From CALIBK01 sp037444165 (GTDB lineage: Bacteria > Desulfobacterota > BSN033 > UBA1163): a stretch of 52,503 bases of DNA. Positions 43,298 to 52,279 of the stretch are shown here, one piece after another (position 1 is the first letter of the stretch; every line of letters begins with the position of its first letter). A program made the translations under genes and the position numbers. A model generated the notes under the pieces. The model was not told the DNA's origin. It was given only the letters and a program-made list of their open reading frames with translations, and did no database searches. The DNA is taken from NCBI GenBank assembly GCA_037444165.1, contig JBBIMX010000009.1:1-52503 (forward strand), in the 5' to 3' direction.

Positions 43298-44239
43298 TTA
43301 AACGACCCAGAGGGCACAATTTTGAGCTTCTGTAGCAATCCGCCAGGCCACCGAGCCCAACCGAAATTCTCTTGCCCTTGTAGCCCCTCTTCTCCCAATC
43401 ACCAAAGTTCCGTGTCTCCCTGTCTGCATCTCCTTAAGAATTCTTTGAGAAACCTTTTTAGGAGAGGAAGAATCGCCTTTGAAAATCTCAAAAGAAATCT
43501 CTTTTCTTCCAAATCCCAATCCTTCAAGAAGTTTCTGGGCATCCTCAAAGAATTGGAACATTCGATCCCTCTCTTTCTCAAGAACCCGTTTTTCAAATTC
43601 CTTTATTTTCTCTTTTTCTATCGGAATTAAACTCTCCCCGAAAGGAGCAAAGTAGTGGTAGAATTTTATTTTGATACCATCTAACCCGCGAAGCATTTTT
43701 CCTACATATCCAGCCAATTGGACGATTTGGGAAGTATGGTCCATGGCGATGAGGACCTTTCGACTATCCCATCTTTTTCCACTTACAAGCCAGACAGGCC
43801 GATGTTCGGAAATTTCAAGAACCTTACTGGTAATACTTCCAAGGAACATATCGTCGAACCAGCCCATACCCTTTTTCCCAACCACGCAGGCATCATAATC
43901 TCCGGCATCGACTTCTCGAAGGATATCTCGGGCTACTCCAATGACCTGATGAGCATATTTCGCCTTGATGTGAGATCTCTGGAATCCTTCGTTCTGAAGA
44001 ACTCCCATCGCTTCATAGAGGTACCTCTTGGCCTCTTCTTCCTTTTTCTTCTTCCAGGCAGAATAGATTTTTCGGATTTGTGGGTCATTTCTTTCCTCCC
44101 GATAAATGGGGGGAACAGGGGGAGAGATATGAATAACGGTGATCTCCACATCTGATGCGCCCTGATAAAGACGGGCAAGGTAAGACGAGGCTTTCAGGGC
44201 ATGCTCAGAACCATCTGTGGCAAGCAGTATCCGTTTCAT
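43298..44239 (-). CDS. Tandem-domain universal stress protein
   Basis: This 313-residue protein has two UspA domains (about residues 1-154 and 159-313). Both contain the ATP-binding pattern G-x2-G-x9-G-S: GKKGMGWFDDMFLGS at 121-135, and GRRGATRAREFRLGS in the second domain. Tandem Usps of this kind bind ATP and respond to stress, energy limitation or hypoxia in other bacteria; the role here is inferred. GAGGAGG before ATG 44239 is strong. The 5' leader contains two palindromes that could be operators. Confidence 0.93.
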   Translation of the reverse strand: MKRILLATDGSEHALKASSYLARLYQGASDVEITVIHISPPVPPIYREERNDPQIRKIYSAWKKKKEEEAKRYLYEAMGVLQNEGFQRSHIKAKYAHQVIGVARDILREVDAGDYDACVVGKKGMGWFDDMFLGSITSKVLEISEHRPVWLVSGKRWDSRKVLIAMDHTSQIVQLAGYVGKMLRGLDGIKIKFYHYFAPFGESLIPIEKEKIKEFEKRVLEKERDRMFQFFEDAQKLLEGLGFGRKEISFEIFKGDSSSPKKVSQRILKEMQTGRHGTLVIGRRGATRAREFRLGSVAWRIATEAQNCALWVV

Positions 44240-44279
44240 TTTTTCCTCCTCGTGCAGATGAACAAATGATAAACCTAAA

Positions 44280-44289
44280 TCACGCGTGA
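44280..44289. promoter_or_regulatory. Perfect 10-bp palindrome in the stress-protein leader
   Basis: TCACGCGTGA at 44280-44289 is a perfect palindrome, 41 bases upstream of the stress-protein start and downstream of its putative -10. It could be a repressor operator; no matching regulator gene is adjacent. Confidence 0.3.
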
Positions 44290-44321
44290 ATATGCCACTT
44301 CAGCTTTGTATCGACTACAGG

Positions 44322-44336
44322 ATCCCCTGCAGGGAT
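44322..44336. promoter_or_regulatory. Second palindrome in the stress-protein leader
   Basis: ATCCCCTGCAGGGAT at 44322-44336 is an inverted repeat with one extra C (core CCCTGCAGGG), 83 bases upstream of the stress-protein start. Its proximity to the 44280-44289 palindrome suggests a regulatory region. Confidence 0.3.
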
Positions 44337-44391
44337 GAGAATTAAAGTATGGTCATTCAATCATCTTTTTCCCGAATGATTTTGATTAAAT

Positions 44392-44400
44392 ATCATATCA
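44392..44400 (-). promoter_or_regulatory. Possible extended -10 promoter of the stress-protein gene
   Basis: On the minus strand TGATATGAT (44400-44392) reads as an extended -10 (TGn plus TATGAT). No good -35 lies upstream in this very AT-rich stretch, so the evidence is weak. Confidence 0.25.
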
Positions 44401-44445
44401 CAATTATTTTTAAAAATAAAAAATTATATTCGGAGATTTTTTGAT

Positions 44446-45558
44446 TTATTTTCCTTTAATCTGAACGTATCGAGCGATCCCATTCCTTGTAATGAGCCCA
44501 ACAATTTGATCTCGATCGACCACAATGATTCGACCCTTATCCTCTTTGATCATCAACTCAAGAGCCTTCATCACATCCGCCTCCGGAGAAACTTCCCACC
44601 GTCTCTCATGGGGAACATAGACATCCGAAACCTTTACTCTCCCCCAATCCTGCCTCGGAACATTCTTCACTTCCTTCAAAGTGAGAATACCCAGAAACCT
44701 CCCCCGATCCATTACCGGGAACCCCCCAAATCCATATTTAAGAAAATAGTGATCCACTGCCTCATCCAGAGACATCGTTGGATCGAGTGTCTGCATCTCG
44801 CTCACCATAATATCTTTGACTTTTATTCCTGAAAGAATCTCCTGAAGAGTTGCCTGTTGATAACTCGCCTGGGCCGCGCTGTAAAGAAACCAGCCAATAA
44901 ATATCAACCATATCCCATCAGAGCTTCCCGTAAAAATAGAAAAGAGACCGAAAAAGATCATGAACAATGCAATCCCTCTTCCCACTGTAGAAGCCTTCTG
45001 GGTAGCATAAAAATAGTCTTTCTTCTTTCCCCAGATGATCGAACGAAGCACCCTTCCTCCATCCATGGGAAATCCAGGAATGAGATTAAAGATTCCAAGA
45101 ATTAAATTGAGTCTCGTTAAATAAGAAAAGAGGGCTTTTGTGCCTCCCTCCGTATTCATCATTAGAAAGAAAAAGAGGGCAGAAAGGAAAAAACTGGAAA
45201 GGGGACCAGCCACGGCAATCCAGAACTCTGCCCTGGGATGAGGCGGTTCACCTTTAAGTTGAGCCACTCCTCCAAAGATAAAAAGGGTAATACTCTCAAT
45301 CTTAAGTTTATATTTCTGGGCGACCCAAGAATGGGCAAGCTCATGAAAAGCGACCGAGGCAAAAAGAAGCAGTGCAGCCATCACCCCACTGACCCAGTAC
45401 GAAACGAAAGGCAGATCCGGAGTGACCTGGGGAAAATATCGAGAGGATAAGAGCCAGGTGATCAGTCCAAAAACAATCAACCAAGAAAAGTGAATTCGTA
45501 TAGGAATCCCCATTACACTCCCGATCTTCCAGGCTCCTCTAAAAGATGATCCGTTCAT
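44446..45558 (-). CDS. Site-2-protease-type M50 metalloprotease with CBS domains
   Basis: This 370-residue intramembrane zinc protease has HELAH at residues 72-76 and the third ligand in NLIPGFPMDGGR (D166). About six hydrophobic segments span residues 20-235. A C-terminal pair of CBS domains follows (about 242-365), which in this Rip3-like subgroup probably sense adenine nucleotides. Site-2 proteases cleave membrane-bound anti-sigma factors or signal peptides, but no such target gene is next to it. AAGGGGGGAT precedes ATG 45558. Confidence 0.93.
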   Translation of the reverse strand: MNGSSFRGAWKIGSVMGIPIRIHFSWLIVFGLITWLLSSRYFPQVTPDLPFVSYWVSGVMAALLLFASVAFHELAHSWVAQKYKLKIESITLFIFGGVAQLKGEPPHPRAEFWIAVAGPLSSFFLSALFFFLMMNTEGGTKALFSYLTRLNLILGIFNLIPGFPMDGGRVLRSIIWGKKKDYFYATQKASTVGRGIALFMIFFGLFSIFTGSSDGIWLIFIGWFLYSAAQASYQQATLQEILSGIKVKDIMVSEMQTLDPTMSLDEAVDHYFLKYGFGGFPVMDRGRFLGILTLKEVKNVPRQDWGRVKVSDVYVPHERRWEVSPEADVMKALELMIKEDKGRIIVVDRDQIVGLITRNGIARYVQIKGK

Positions 45559-45679
45559 ATCATCCCCCCTTGGTATAATCTACGGGTCTATTAAAATAGA
45601 CCCCTTCAGCTCCCACAAGGAAAATACTTGACGAATAGAAAAGACCCATGCTCGGGCTGCTTCGAAAAAGAATAATCTG

Positions 45680-45700
45680 CTCTCTATCCAAACAAGAGAG
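45680..45700 (-). terminator. Possible terminator after the RND pump gene
   Basis: The hairpin CTCTCT (minus 45700-45695) with AGAGAG (45685-45680) begins 4 bases after the RND permease stop. It is followed on the minus strand by a U-rich stretch (TTATTCTTTTT) about 5 bases later. Confidence 0.35.
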
Positions 45701-45704
45701 GCTT

Positions 45705-48700
45705 TTATTCCATTCTTTTTGGAGCTAAAATGGTATATATGACTGGAATGACGAGTAGAGTAACGATGGTACTCGTCACCAGACCACCGATCACGGAGCG
45801 GGCCATTGGGGCCCAGGTCTCTCCCCCCGCTCCCAGTCCTAATGCGAGGGGGATTAAGGCAAGGATAGTCGTCAGAGAGGTCATCAAAATGGGTCGGAGT
45901 CTCGTTTTTCCCCCTTCAACGACCGCTTCAAACATAGGAACCCCTTTCCCTCTAAGCTGGTTGATGTAATCCACCAGAACGATAGAGTTGTTGACCACAA
46001 TCCCGGAAAGCATGATGATCCCGATAAAGGATACGACACTCAGTGGTGTTCCTGTAAGGAATAACATATAAACCACTCCCATCATCCCGAGAGGAATGGT
46101 TAAGAAGATAATGAAAGGGGCCTTTAAAGATTCAAAAAGAGAGGCCATGACCATATAGACGATCAATGTAGCTCCACCGAAAGCCAACCCTAACCATTTA
46201 AAAGAAGTCTTCATGTCCTGAGCTGAACCGCCAATTTCGTAAGTAAACTCGGATGGGATCTCCATCTGACGTAATTTCTCTTCCACCTTTCGGGTCACCT
46301 CTCCAAGGCTCCGGCCCTGTACCGTGGCTGAGATATTAGTGACCCTTTGTTGATCCCGTCTCAGAATCGTGGTGGGAGAAAGGGTTCTCTCTACCCTTAC
46401 AATACTCGAAAGGGGAATGGGATGACCCTGAGGAGTGGTCACAAAAATCTGCTGAAGCACCTCTTTATTCTCCCGGTCCCTCTGCCCCAGCCTAACCAGG
46501 ATGTCATACTCCTCTCCTCGATCACGAAACATAGAGGCTCGGGTCCCTTTAATAAAGGTAGAAACCGCCTGGCTCACTTGAGAGGTGCTTAATCCAAGAG
46601 CATAGATTCGTTCTCGATCCAGAATGATTTGAAGCTCCGGTCTTCCTGCCTCCAGGCTTGTCTGAACATCTACCGCCCCTGGAATCTCTTTGATGGCCCC
46701 CTTTATTTTTTCAGAAAGAAATCGAGCCCGCTCAAGATCTTCTCCATAAAGATAGACAATGATATCGCCCTCTTCTCCAAGAAAGTGTCTTTGGAGGATA
46801 GAAAAGGTAATCCCGGGAATCTGCTCCAATTCTTTTCTGAGGGCCGATTCGATTTCCATCTGAGATCTTTTTCTTTTCTCTTTCTCGATCAGGTTCACAC
46901 GAATTCTTCCAGAATAGGACCCTTTCTCAAAGGCACCAAAGAATTCTCCCACTCCAATATCCGTATTTTGATTTTTTAATTCGGGCACACTCCATGAAAC
47001 GATTTCTTCGATCCTTCGAAAAGTCATCTCCGTAGACTGGAGGCTTGTTCCAGGAGCCCGTTCGATCTGGATTTCAAACTGGTTCTGATCTATCTTTGGG
47101 AAGAAATCAAAACCAAGGAAAGGAATGAGTACAAGACTTCCCCCAAATAAAATCCATATTCCGATCATCGTCTTTTTTCGGTGAGAAAGACACCATCTAA
47201 GACGACCAGAGTACCAATGATGGATTCCTTCGAGCGATTTATCGATCGCCTCTGAAATCCTTCCTGAAAGGCCACGACTTGGAGGAGAGACCTCTAACCA
47301 TCTTGAAGCAAGGAGAGGGATGAGTGTCAAGGCCACAAGCAAGGAACAAAAAAGAGAAAAACAGATGGTCAGAGCCATATCATTAAATAATACCCCTGCA
47401 ATACCGGGTACAAACAGAACCGGAAAGAAAACAGCGATGGTCGTCAGGGTAGAGGCAATGATGGCCGTGGTCACCTGGGTCGTCCCAATCTCCGCACCCT
47501 CTAGGAGAGTCCTCCCTTCTCTCAAATGACGATAGATATTTTCCAGAACCACAATGGAGTTATCCACCAGCATCCCCACTGCCAACGCAAGACCTGCCAT
47601 AGACATAATATTCAGGGTAAGCCCGGTAAGGTCCAGAACCGAAAAGGTTACAATGATTGACACAGGGATGGAGAGGGCAACAATCCAGGATGCCCGAAGA
47701 TTGTGTAAAAAGAAGAGAAGAACCAAACCGGCAAGAAAGAAGGCTTGGATGGCCGTATAACTAAGATTGCTGATTGAACGCTGGATGAAGTCTGCCTGGT
47801 TGAAGATCACCCCCGCTTCCACCCCTTCTGGGAGTCTTCGAAGGACATTGGGCAGCTCGGAAATGACTCGATTTGATACTTCAACCGTATTGGCTTTTGA
47901 GTTTTTCGAGACCAGCAGGAGGATCCCAGGTTTTCGATTATTCCGGATCACCCGGGTGATCTCCTCATAGCCATCGATGACCTTGGCGACGTGCTTAATA
48001 TATATTGGAGCTCCATTCCGATATCCGAGTACCGTATTGGCAATCTGATCCACGGAGGTGTATTCACTGAGGGTCCGGAGGCTATATTCCATCTCTCCCT
48101 CATCAAGTTTTCCTCCAGGGATCTGGAGATTCTCTCTACGAATCGTTGAAATGACGGCATCGACTGAAAGCCTCTGAGCCTGAAGTTTTGAAAGATCCAC
48201 TTCCACCTGAATCTGTCTTTTTAGACCTCCAACGGCCTCCACTGAGGCCACTCCTTCAAGACGTTCAAGAGCGGGTTTGATCCGTCTTCGACAGAGTTCC
48301 CTCAACTCAGCAGGTCCCATCGGACCTGAAACCGACATAAAAAGGATAGGCATCTTCTGAGGATCAAATTGAAAGATCAGAGGCTCATCGGCTTCGTCTG
48401 GAAGAGCTCCCCGGATCAGGTCGATATTGTTTCGGATATCTCTCTCTGCCTTGTCGAGATCCATCCCCCAGTCGAATTCAGCGAGAATCAGTGAGGCGCC
48501 CAATTTGGAGAGACTTCGAATATGCTTTATTTTTTCAACGGAGGCGACAGCCTCCTCGATGGGCTTTGTCACCAGGGTCTCCATCTCTTCTGGAGCGACA
48601 CCAGTATAGGTGGTGATAATGGCAATCACCGGAAAGGAGACATCAGGATAGAGATCTATTTTTAATCGAGCGAGGCCAAAGAGTCCAAACCCAACTACAA

Positions 48701-48758
48701 AAAAATAGATCATACTGAAGGTAATGGCCCGTTTAATAGCAAGGCCTGAAAGGCTCAT
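45705..48758 (-). CDS. RND family efflux transporter permease (AcrB/HAE1-like)
   Basis: This 1017-residue inner-membrane proton-driven pump has 12 membrane helices in the usual 1+5 and 1+5 arrangement and two large periplasmic loops. The helix 4 motif GMLVDNSIVVLENIYRHL carries a single Asp where AcrB has an Asp pair, a variant common outside enterobacteria. It overlaps by 4 bases the adaptor gene upstream. No TolC-type outer-membrane gene and no TetR-type regulator is in the window, so both would be encoded elsewhere. Substrates are unknown. Confidence 0.95.
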   Translation of the reverse strand: MSLSGLAIKRAITFSMIYFFVVGFGLFGLARLKIDLYPDVSFPVIAIITTYTGVAPEEMETLVTKPIEEAVASVEKIKHIRSLSKLGASLILAEFDWGMDLDKAERDIRNNIDLIRGALPDEADEPLIFQFDPQKMPILFMSVSGPMGPAELRELCRRRIKPALERLEGVASVEAVGGLKRQIQVEVDLSKLQAQRLSVDAVISTIRRENLQIPGGKLDEGEMEYSLRTLSEYTSVDQIANTVLGYRNGAPIYIKHVAKVIDGYEEITRVIRNNRKPGILLLVSKNSKANTVEVSNRVISELPNVLRRLPEGVEAGVIFNQADFIQRSISNLSYTAIQAFFLAGLVLLFFLHNLRASWIVALSIPVSIIVTFSVLDLTGLTLNIMSMAGLALAVGMLVDNSIVVLENIYRHLREGRTLLEGAEIGTTQVTTAIIASTLTTIAVFFPVLFVPGIAGVLFNDMALTICFSLFCSLLVALTLIPLLASRWLEVSPPSRGLSGRISEAIDKSLEGIHHWYSGRLRWCLSHRKKTMIGIWILFGGSLVLIPFLGFDFFPKIDQNQFEIQIERAPGTSLQSTEMTFRRIEEIVSWSVPELKNQNTDIGVGEFFGAFEKGSYSGRIRVNLIEKEKRKRSQMEIESALRKELEQIPGITFSILQRHFLGEEGDIIVYLYGEDLERARFLSEKIKGAIKEIPGAVDVQTSLEAGRPELQIILDRERIYALGLSTSQVSQAVSTFIKGTRASMFRDRGEEYDILVRLGQRDRENKEVLQQIFVTTPQGHPIPLSSIVRVERTLSPTTILRRDQQRVTNISATVQGRSLGEVTRKVEEKLRQMEIPSEFTYEIGGSAQDMKTSFKWLGLAFGGATLIVYMVMASLFESLKAPFIIFLTIPLGMMGVVYMLFLTGTPLSVVSFIGIIMLSGIVVNNSIVLVDYINQLRGKGVPMFEAVVEGGKTRLRPILMTSLTTILALIPLALGLGAGGETWAPMARSVIGGLVTSTIVTLLVIPVIYTILAPKRME

Positions 48759-50053
48759 TTCTTTTCCTCTTTAGAATTGGTAACCAGGACCCGATCTCCG
48801 TCTTTTAAAAGATGAAATCCACGGGTAATGACCTGATCACCAAATTCCAATCCTTCTCGAATCTCCACGAAAAGGTCTGACTCGTGGCCAAGCACCACCT
48901 TTCGTTTATAGGCCTTCCCTTCTTTCACAATAAACAGGTAATGATTCTGGCGAACCTCACGAGGGTGAGACCCTCCGCCCTCTTGATATTCTTCTTCAAG
49001 GAAAACAGCCTCTTTTGGAACTAAAAGGGTATCTCGATGAGGCTCTACAAATACGGATACCTCTGTAAACATACTGGGTCGGAGGAGATATTGTTGATTT
49101 GCCACTTTGATTTCCGCAGAAAAAAGACGAGTCGAAGGATCAAGGGTGGGACTGATCTTTTCGACCACTCCATGGAAAACCTGATCGGGATAGGCAGCCA
49201 CCTTTAGGATGGCTTCCATTTTAGGGAAAATGAATCGAGCCTGATGCTCGGGATAAAAGATCTTCACCTTCACAAAATCCATCCGGACAATGGTAAAAAG
49301 GGGTTGAGTGGGAACCGCCAGATGACCGACATCAAAGAAGCGTTGACTGACGATACCGGTCATAGGTGAGATGATTCGAGTATAGGACAAACGGATCTTC
49401 GAGACCTCAAGGGCCGCCTCAGCCTGGCGAAGTTGTGCCAGAAGGGCATCCCTCTCCTCTTTCGTCGCTCCCTCCACGAGCATCTTTAATTGTTTTTGAG
49501 CCGAATTGAGGTCTGCCTGGGCTATATGATAAGCAAGCTCTGCTGATTCCAGATCTCTCTTCGCAATGACTCCCCGGCTAAAGAGTCCTTTCATCCGTTC
49601 GTAATGGCTCTCAGCGTCCCGTAATTTAGCCTTCGACTTTTCTACTAAATCTTCTGCCTGGGCAATCTCCTCGGGTCGAGCTCCTACCTCTATCTGTCTC
49701 CATCTTGCCTGAAGATTGTGGAGAGCGGCCTCTGCTTGTTTGACCTGGGCTCTCCATTCATCCGATTCCAGTAAAGCAAGAAGGTCATCCTTTTGAACCC
49801 GATCGCCCATATCCACCTTGAGGGCTTCGATCTTTGCTGTAATTTTTGGATATACCTGAACTTCTGCGTAGGCCTCAATGCTCCCCGTAAATTTAATCTC
49901 TTTAGAGATATTCCCCTTTCTGACCGGGACGACCTCGACTCGAACCGATCGCTCCTCAGATTTCTCTGCTTGACGATTCCCACAGGAACAGAGCCATCCC
50001 ATCCAAAGAATAAAACACATAAAAAGAGATATCTTTAAGGACTTCCGAAACAT
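48755..50053 (-). CDS. RND efflux periplasmic adaptor lipoprotein
   Basis: This 432-residue membrane fusion protein has a signal sequence with lipobox-like LCSC (Cys at about residue 24), so it is probably a lipoprotein. A split biotinyl-lipoyl domain (KITAKIEALKVDMGDRVQKDDLLALLES) follows. A long coiled-coil hairpin lies at about residues 100-215, then the beta-barrel and membrane-proximal domains. It would link the RND permease, encoded 4 bases into its end, to an outer-membrane channel. The Shine-Dalgarno sequence is weak (AGAAG). Confidence 0.94.
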   Translation of the reverse strand: MFRKSLKISLFMCFILWMGWLCSCGNRQAEKSEERSVRVEVVPVRKGNISKEIKFTGSIEAYAEVQVYPKITAKIEALKVDMGDRVQKDDLLALLESDEWRAQVKQAEAALHNLQARWRQIEVGARPEEIAQAEDLVEKSKAKLRDAESHYERMKGLFSRGVIAKRDLESAELAYHIAQADLNSAQKQLKMLVEGATKEERDALLAQLRQAEAALEVSKIRLSYTRIISPMTGIVSQRFFDVGHLAVPTQPLFTIVRMDFVKVKIFYPEHQARFIFPKMEAILKVAAYPDQVFHGVVEKISPTLDPSTRLFSAEIKVANQQYLLRPSMFTEVSVFVEPHRDTLLVPKEAVFLEEEYQEGGGSHPREVRQNHYLFIVKEGKAYKRKVVLGHESDLFVEIREGLEFGDQVITRGFHLLKDGDRVLVTNSKEEKK

Positions 50054-50191
50054 TTCTTCTCTAAGATATATAACACAGTCCCTTTAATTCCACATTACCT
50101 AATTTTAGGGAAGTAAGGTGCAGGAAGCAAAAGTCTAAGAAGAAAAGGAGAAGCAGGTCCAGGATCGAGCAAAACGGGAGGTCACCAAATA
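50054..50191. promoter_or_regulatory. Upstream region of the efflux pump genes, with palindrome
   Basis: CCTAATTTTAGG (50098-50109) is a perfect 12-base palindrome 45 bases upstream of the adaptor start. An AT-rich TGTTATATA (minus strand) lies between it and the gene. It could be a repressor operator plus -10, which is typical of efflux pumps, but the regulator is not identified. Confidence 0.3.
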
Positions 50192-51412
50192 TTAATGAAA
50201 CCAGGCTAACATTTCATCTCTCTTCTTAAAAAACTCACCTAACTCTTCTTTCTTTAAAGGGGTACCTGGTGGAAACACGACTTTTTGTGGATTTAAAAAC
50301 TTGCCATCCTTGCTCATCCGATAGTCAAGATGGGGTCCTGTGGCAAGTCCGGTGGAACCTACATATCCGATAATCTCTTTCTGGGAAACCCTTTTCCCTT
50401 TCCTGATCCCAGGGCCAAACCTTGAAAGATGACCATAATAGGTTTGATATCCATTCCGATGTTGGAGGATAACTGACTTTCCGTAACCTTCACGCTCCCC
50501 AGCAAAAACGACCTTTCCATCCGCTACAGCCCAGACAGGAGTTCCTTCTGGAGCAGCATAATCCACCCCAAAGTGAGGACGTATCCCTCCAAGAATGGGA
50601 TGTCTTCTTGCCTGACTGAATCGAGAGCTGATTCGATCAAATCGTAACGGGGCTTTAAGGAAAGGCTTTCTTAATGCAAGACCTTGCTCATTATAATAAC
50701 TATTTTTATAAAGGAATCCTCTAATCCTCCTGTTTTCATTTTGATACTCTAAAGCAAGGATCGATCCATATTGAACAAATTCTCCTTCTCTATAGAGCTT
50801 CTCGACTACCAATTGAAACCGGTCTCCCTCCCTTAAATCCTGATAAAAATCGATTTCCCAGGCCAGAATATCGGCAAAGGAGAGGGTCAGTATGTCTTCT
50901 TCTCCCGCCGCCTTCATCGCCTCATAGAGAGAAGAACGAATCTCTCCGGAGACCTTTACTAATTCTCTATGAAGAAGAACCTCTTCTTTCTGAACGATAT
51001 ACTCCCCTTCCCTTTTTTCAATCTTAAAGATTTCCTTTGGACTTTTCTCAAAAATAAACCCTAAAAATTCACCTTTAAGAGTGGTAATAAGGCGATAGGC
51101 ACCTCCTCTGAGCTCTCTGAAGTTTAGAAAGGGTTTTAATTTAGAAACGATGAGATCGATCCAGGAAGGGGGGATATTCTTTTCTCTCAACGATTGATAA
51201 AGAGAAGTTTTGGGTTTAATGACCCCTTCGACAATTTGGTATTGAGATTCGGGTTCCTTGGATTTTTCAGGTTCTGGGGATTTTATTGATTTAGGGTTGA
51301 AAAGAAAAAAGAAGACAAACCCGAAGAGAAAAAAAGAAAAGATCCCTAAAAAGATCAACCTTTTTATCCAATTTTTATATTGGCTTTTCTCCTTAAATTC
51401 AGGCACGATCAT
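50192..51412 (-). CDS. M23 family murein endopeptidase, membrane-anchored
   Basis: This 406-residue protein has one N-terminal membrane helix (LGIFSFFLFGFVFFFLF, about residues 22-38), an OapA-like/LysM-like region (about 60-230) and a C-terminal LytM/M23 domain. Zinc ligands H280 and D284 (HFGVDY) and H328 (YGHLS) are present. The last site reads HLDY (H361), with Asp where the HxH family motif has the second His. It would cleave peptidoglycan cross-links and thus act in cell-wall growth or division. The start has only a weak ribosome-binding site. Confidence 0.93.
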   Translation of the reverse strand: MIVPEFKEKSQYKNWIKRLIFLGIFSFFLFGFVFFFLFNPKSIKSPEPEKSKEPESQYQIVEGVIKPKTSLYQSLREKNIPPSWIDLIVSKLKPFLNFRELRGGAYRLITTLKGEFLGFIFEKSPKEIFKIEKREGEYIVQKEEVLLHRELVKVSGEIRSSLYEAMKAAGEEDILTLSFADILAWEIDFYQDLREGDRFQLVVEKLYREGEFVQYGSILALEYQNENRRIRGFLYKNSYYNEQGLALRKPFLKAPLRFDRISSRFSQARRHPILGGIRPHFGVDYAAPEGTPVWAVADGKVVFAGEREGYGKSVILQHRNGYQTYYGHLSRFGPGIRKGKRVSQKEIIGYVGSTGLATGPHLDYRMSKDGKFLNPQKVVFPPGTPLKKEELGEFFKKRDEMLAWFH

Positions 51413-51437
51413 TTCTTAAAACTCTATATCTTTTTAA

Positions 51438-51860
51438 TCATTCCCATTGAAAAGAGATGACCTGTTGAATCCCTTTTTTGATTTCCACCTGAGAAACCTT
51501 CTTACGATCTGCCATAAAACTGGCTTCCAGATGATAGATTCCTTCGGGAAGATCAATGAATAACCATGGACCATTTGAAACGGTCGTTAAAATGACCTTC
51601 TCCTGGGGATCCAGAACTTTTACCACAATGTCCGAAAGATACTCTCCTTTTTTATTGGAAAATACCATTTTTAAGGAATACCCCTTCCCCATCTCATTCA
51701 AGAGCTCTCTCTCCCTGAGTCCCACCCCTCCACTCAAAAAGGGGATTCCTTCGCTCCTTCCCCTTTTTAAAAATTCCTCTTCCCCCAATCCTACCGAATT
51801 CGTCAAAAGAATAATAAAAACCCCAATCATAAAAATAAGACATCCTCTCCATTTCCTCAT
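51438..51860 (-). CDS. Small exported protein with beta-sandwich-like domain, function unknown
   Basis: This protein is 140 residues from ATG 51860. An N-terminal hydrophobic segment (CLIFMIGVFIILLTNSVGLG) should act as a signal peptide or anchor. The rest (YLSDIVVKVLDPQEKVILTT, then LPEGIYHLEASF) looks like a small Ig-like or carboxypeptidase-regulatory-like beta domain. A GGAGG site is at proper spacing for ATG 51860; the GTG nine bases upstream abuts that site and is less likely. It lies 26 bases upstream of the M23 endopeptidase gene, suggesting a cell-envelope role. Confidence 0.65.
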   Translation of the reverse strand: MRKWRGCLIFMIGVFIILLTNSVGLGEEEFLKRGRSEGIPFLSGGVGLRERELLNEMGKGYSLKMVFSNKKGEYLSDIVVKVLDPQEKVILTTVSNGPWLFIDLPEGIYHLEASFMADRKKVSQVEIKKGIQQVISFQWE

Positions 51861-52003
51861 CCTCTCCACCTCCCTTCATTTTTCTAAAAGCGTATCTATT
51901 TTAACACAATAACTTTTCTTTGAAAATTGGAATGATCCCTCTTCTCGATCCCGATTGACAACTTCGTTCAGTGTCCGCATGATAGGGATAGGGAGTAACG
52001 ATT

Positions 52004-52279
52004 TTATAGAGGGGTTTTTTCTTTACGAGCGGTTTCGAGATTTTCCATTTTTCTCTTCAATTCCCTCATCTGGAAGGAAGATCGAATGGCCCTGGGAATC
52101 CAGAAGAAGAGGGTGATCAAAATCCCCGCTCCGACCGAACCCAAAAGGGTATAGATCAGGGAAGTCTCGTATTGCCAGAAAAGGAATTTGATGACGATCG
52201 GTGAAGCCGAGGAATTCTGGATGGCAAAGATAGCCATTGCGATGGCGATCAATAAGACAAGCCAATAAAAGACCTGCAT
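52004..52279 (-). CDS. LapA-domain (DUF1049) membrane protein
   Basis: This 91-residue protein has two membrane helices (about residues 3-18, with WLVLLIAIAMAIFAIQN, and 39-63) followed by a basic coiled tail. NSSASPIVIKFLFW is typical of the LapA/YciS family. In E. coli, LapA and LapB act in LPS synthesis control and outer-membrane quality. The lapB gene is not seen in this window, so a role in envelope homeostasis is inferred. AAAGGAGAAAG just before ATG 52279 is clear. Confidence 0.85.
   Translation of the reverse strand: MQVFYWLVLLIAIAMAIFAIQNSSASPIVIKFLFWQYETSLIYTLLGSVGAGILITLFFWIPRAIRSSFQMRELKRKMENLETARKEKTPL

Noticed and set aside
43081..43398. 105-residue minus-strand frame
   Set aside because: It overlaps the C-terminus of the stress protein in another frame and then runs through the palindromic repeat; no conserved features.
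51900..52003. Further copy of the GTAATCCCTCAC repeat (GATCCCTC near 51933 and GGGAGTAAC near 51992)
   Set aside because: The matches are too short and lack the paired ends.
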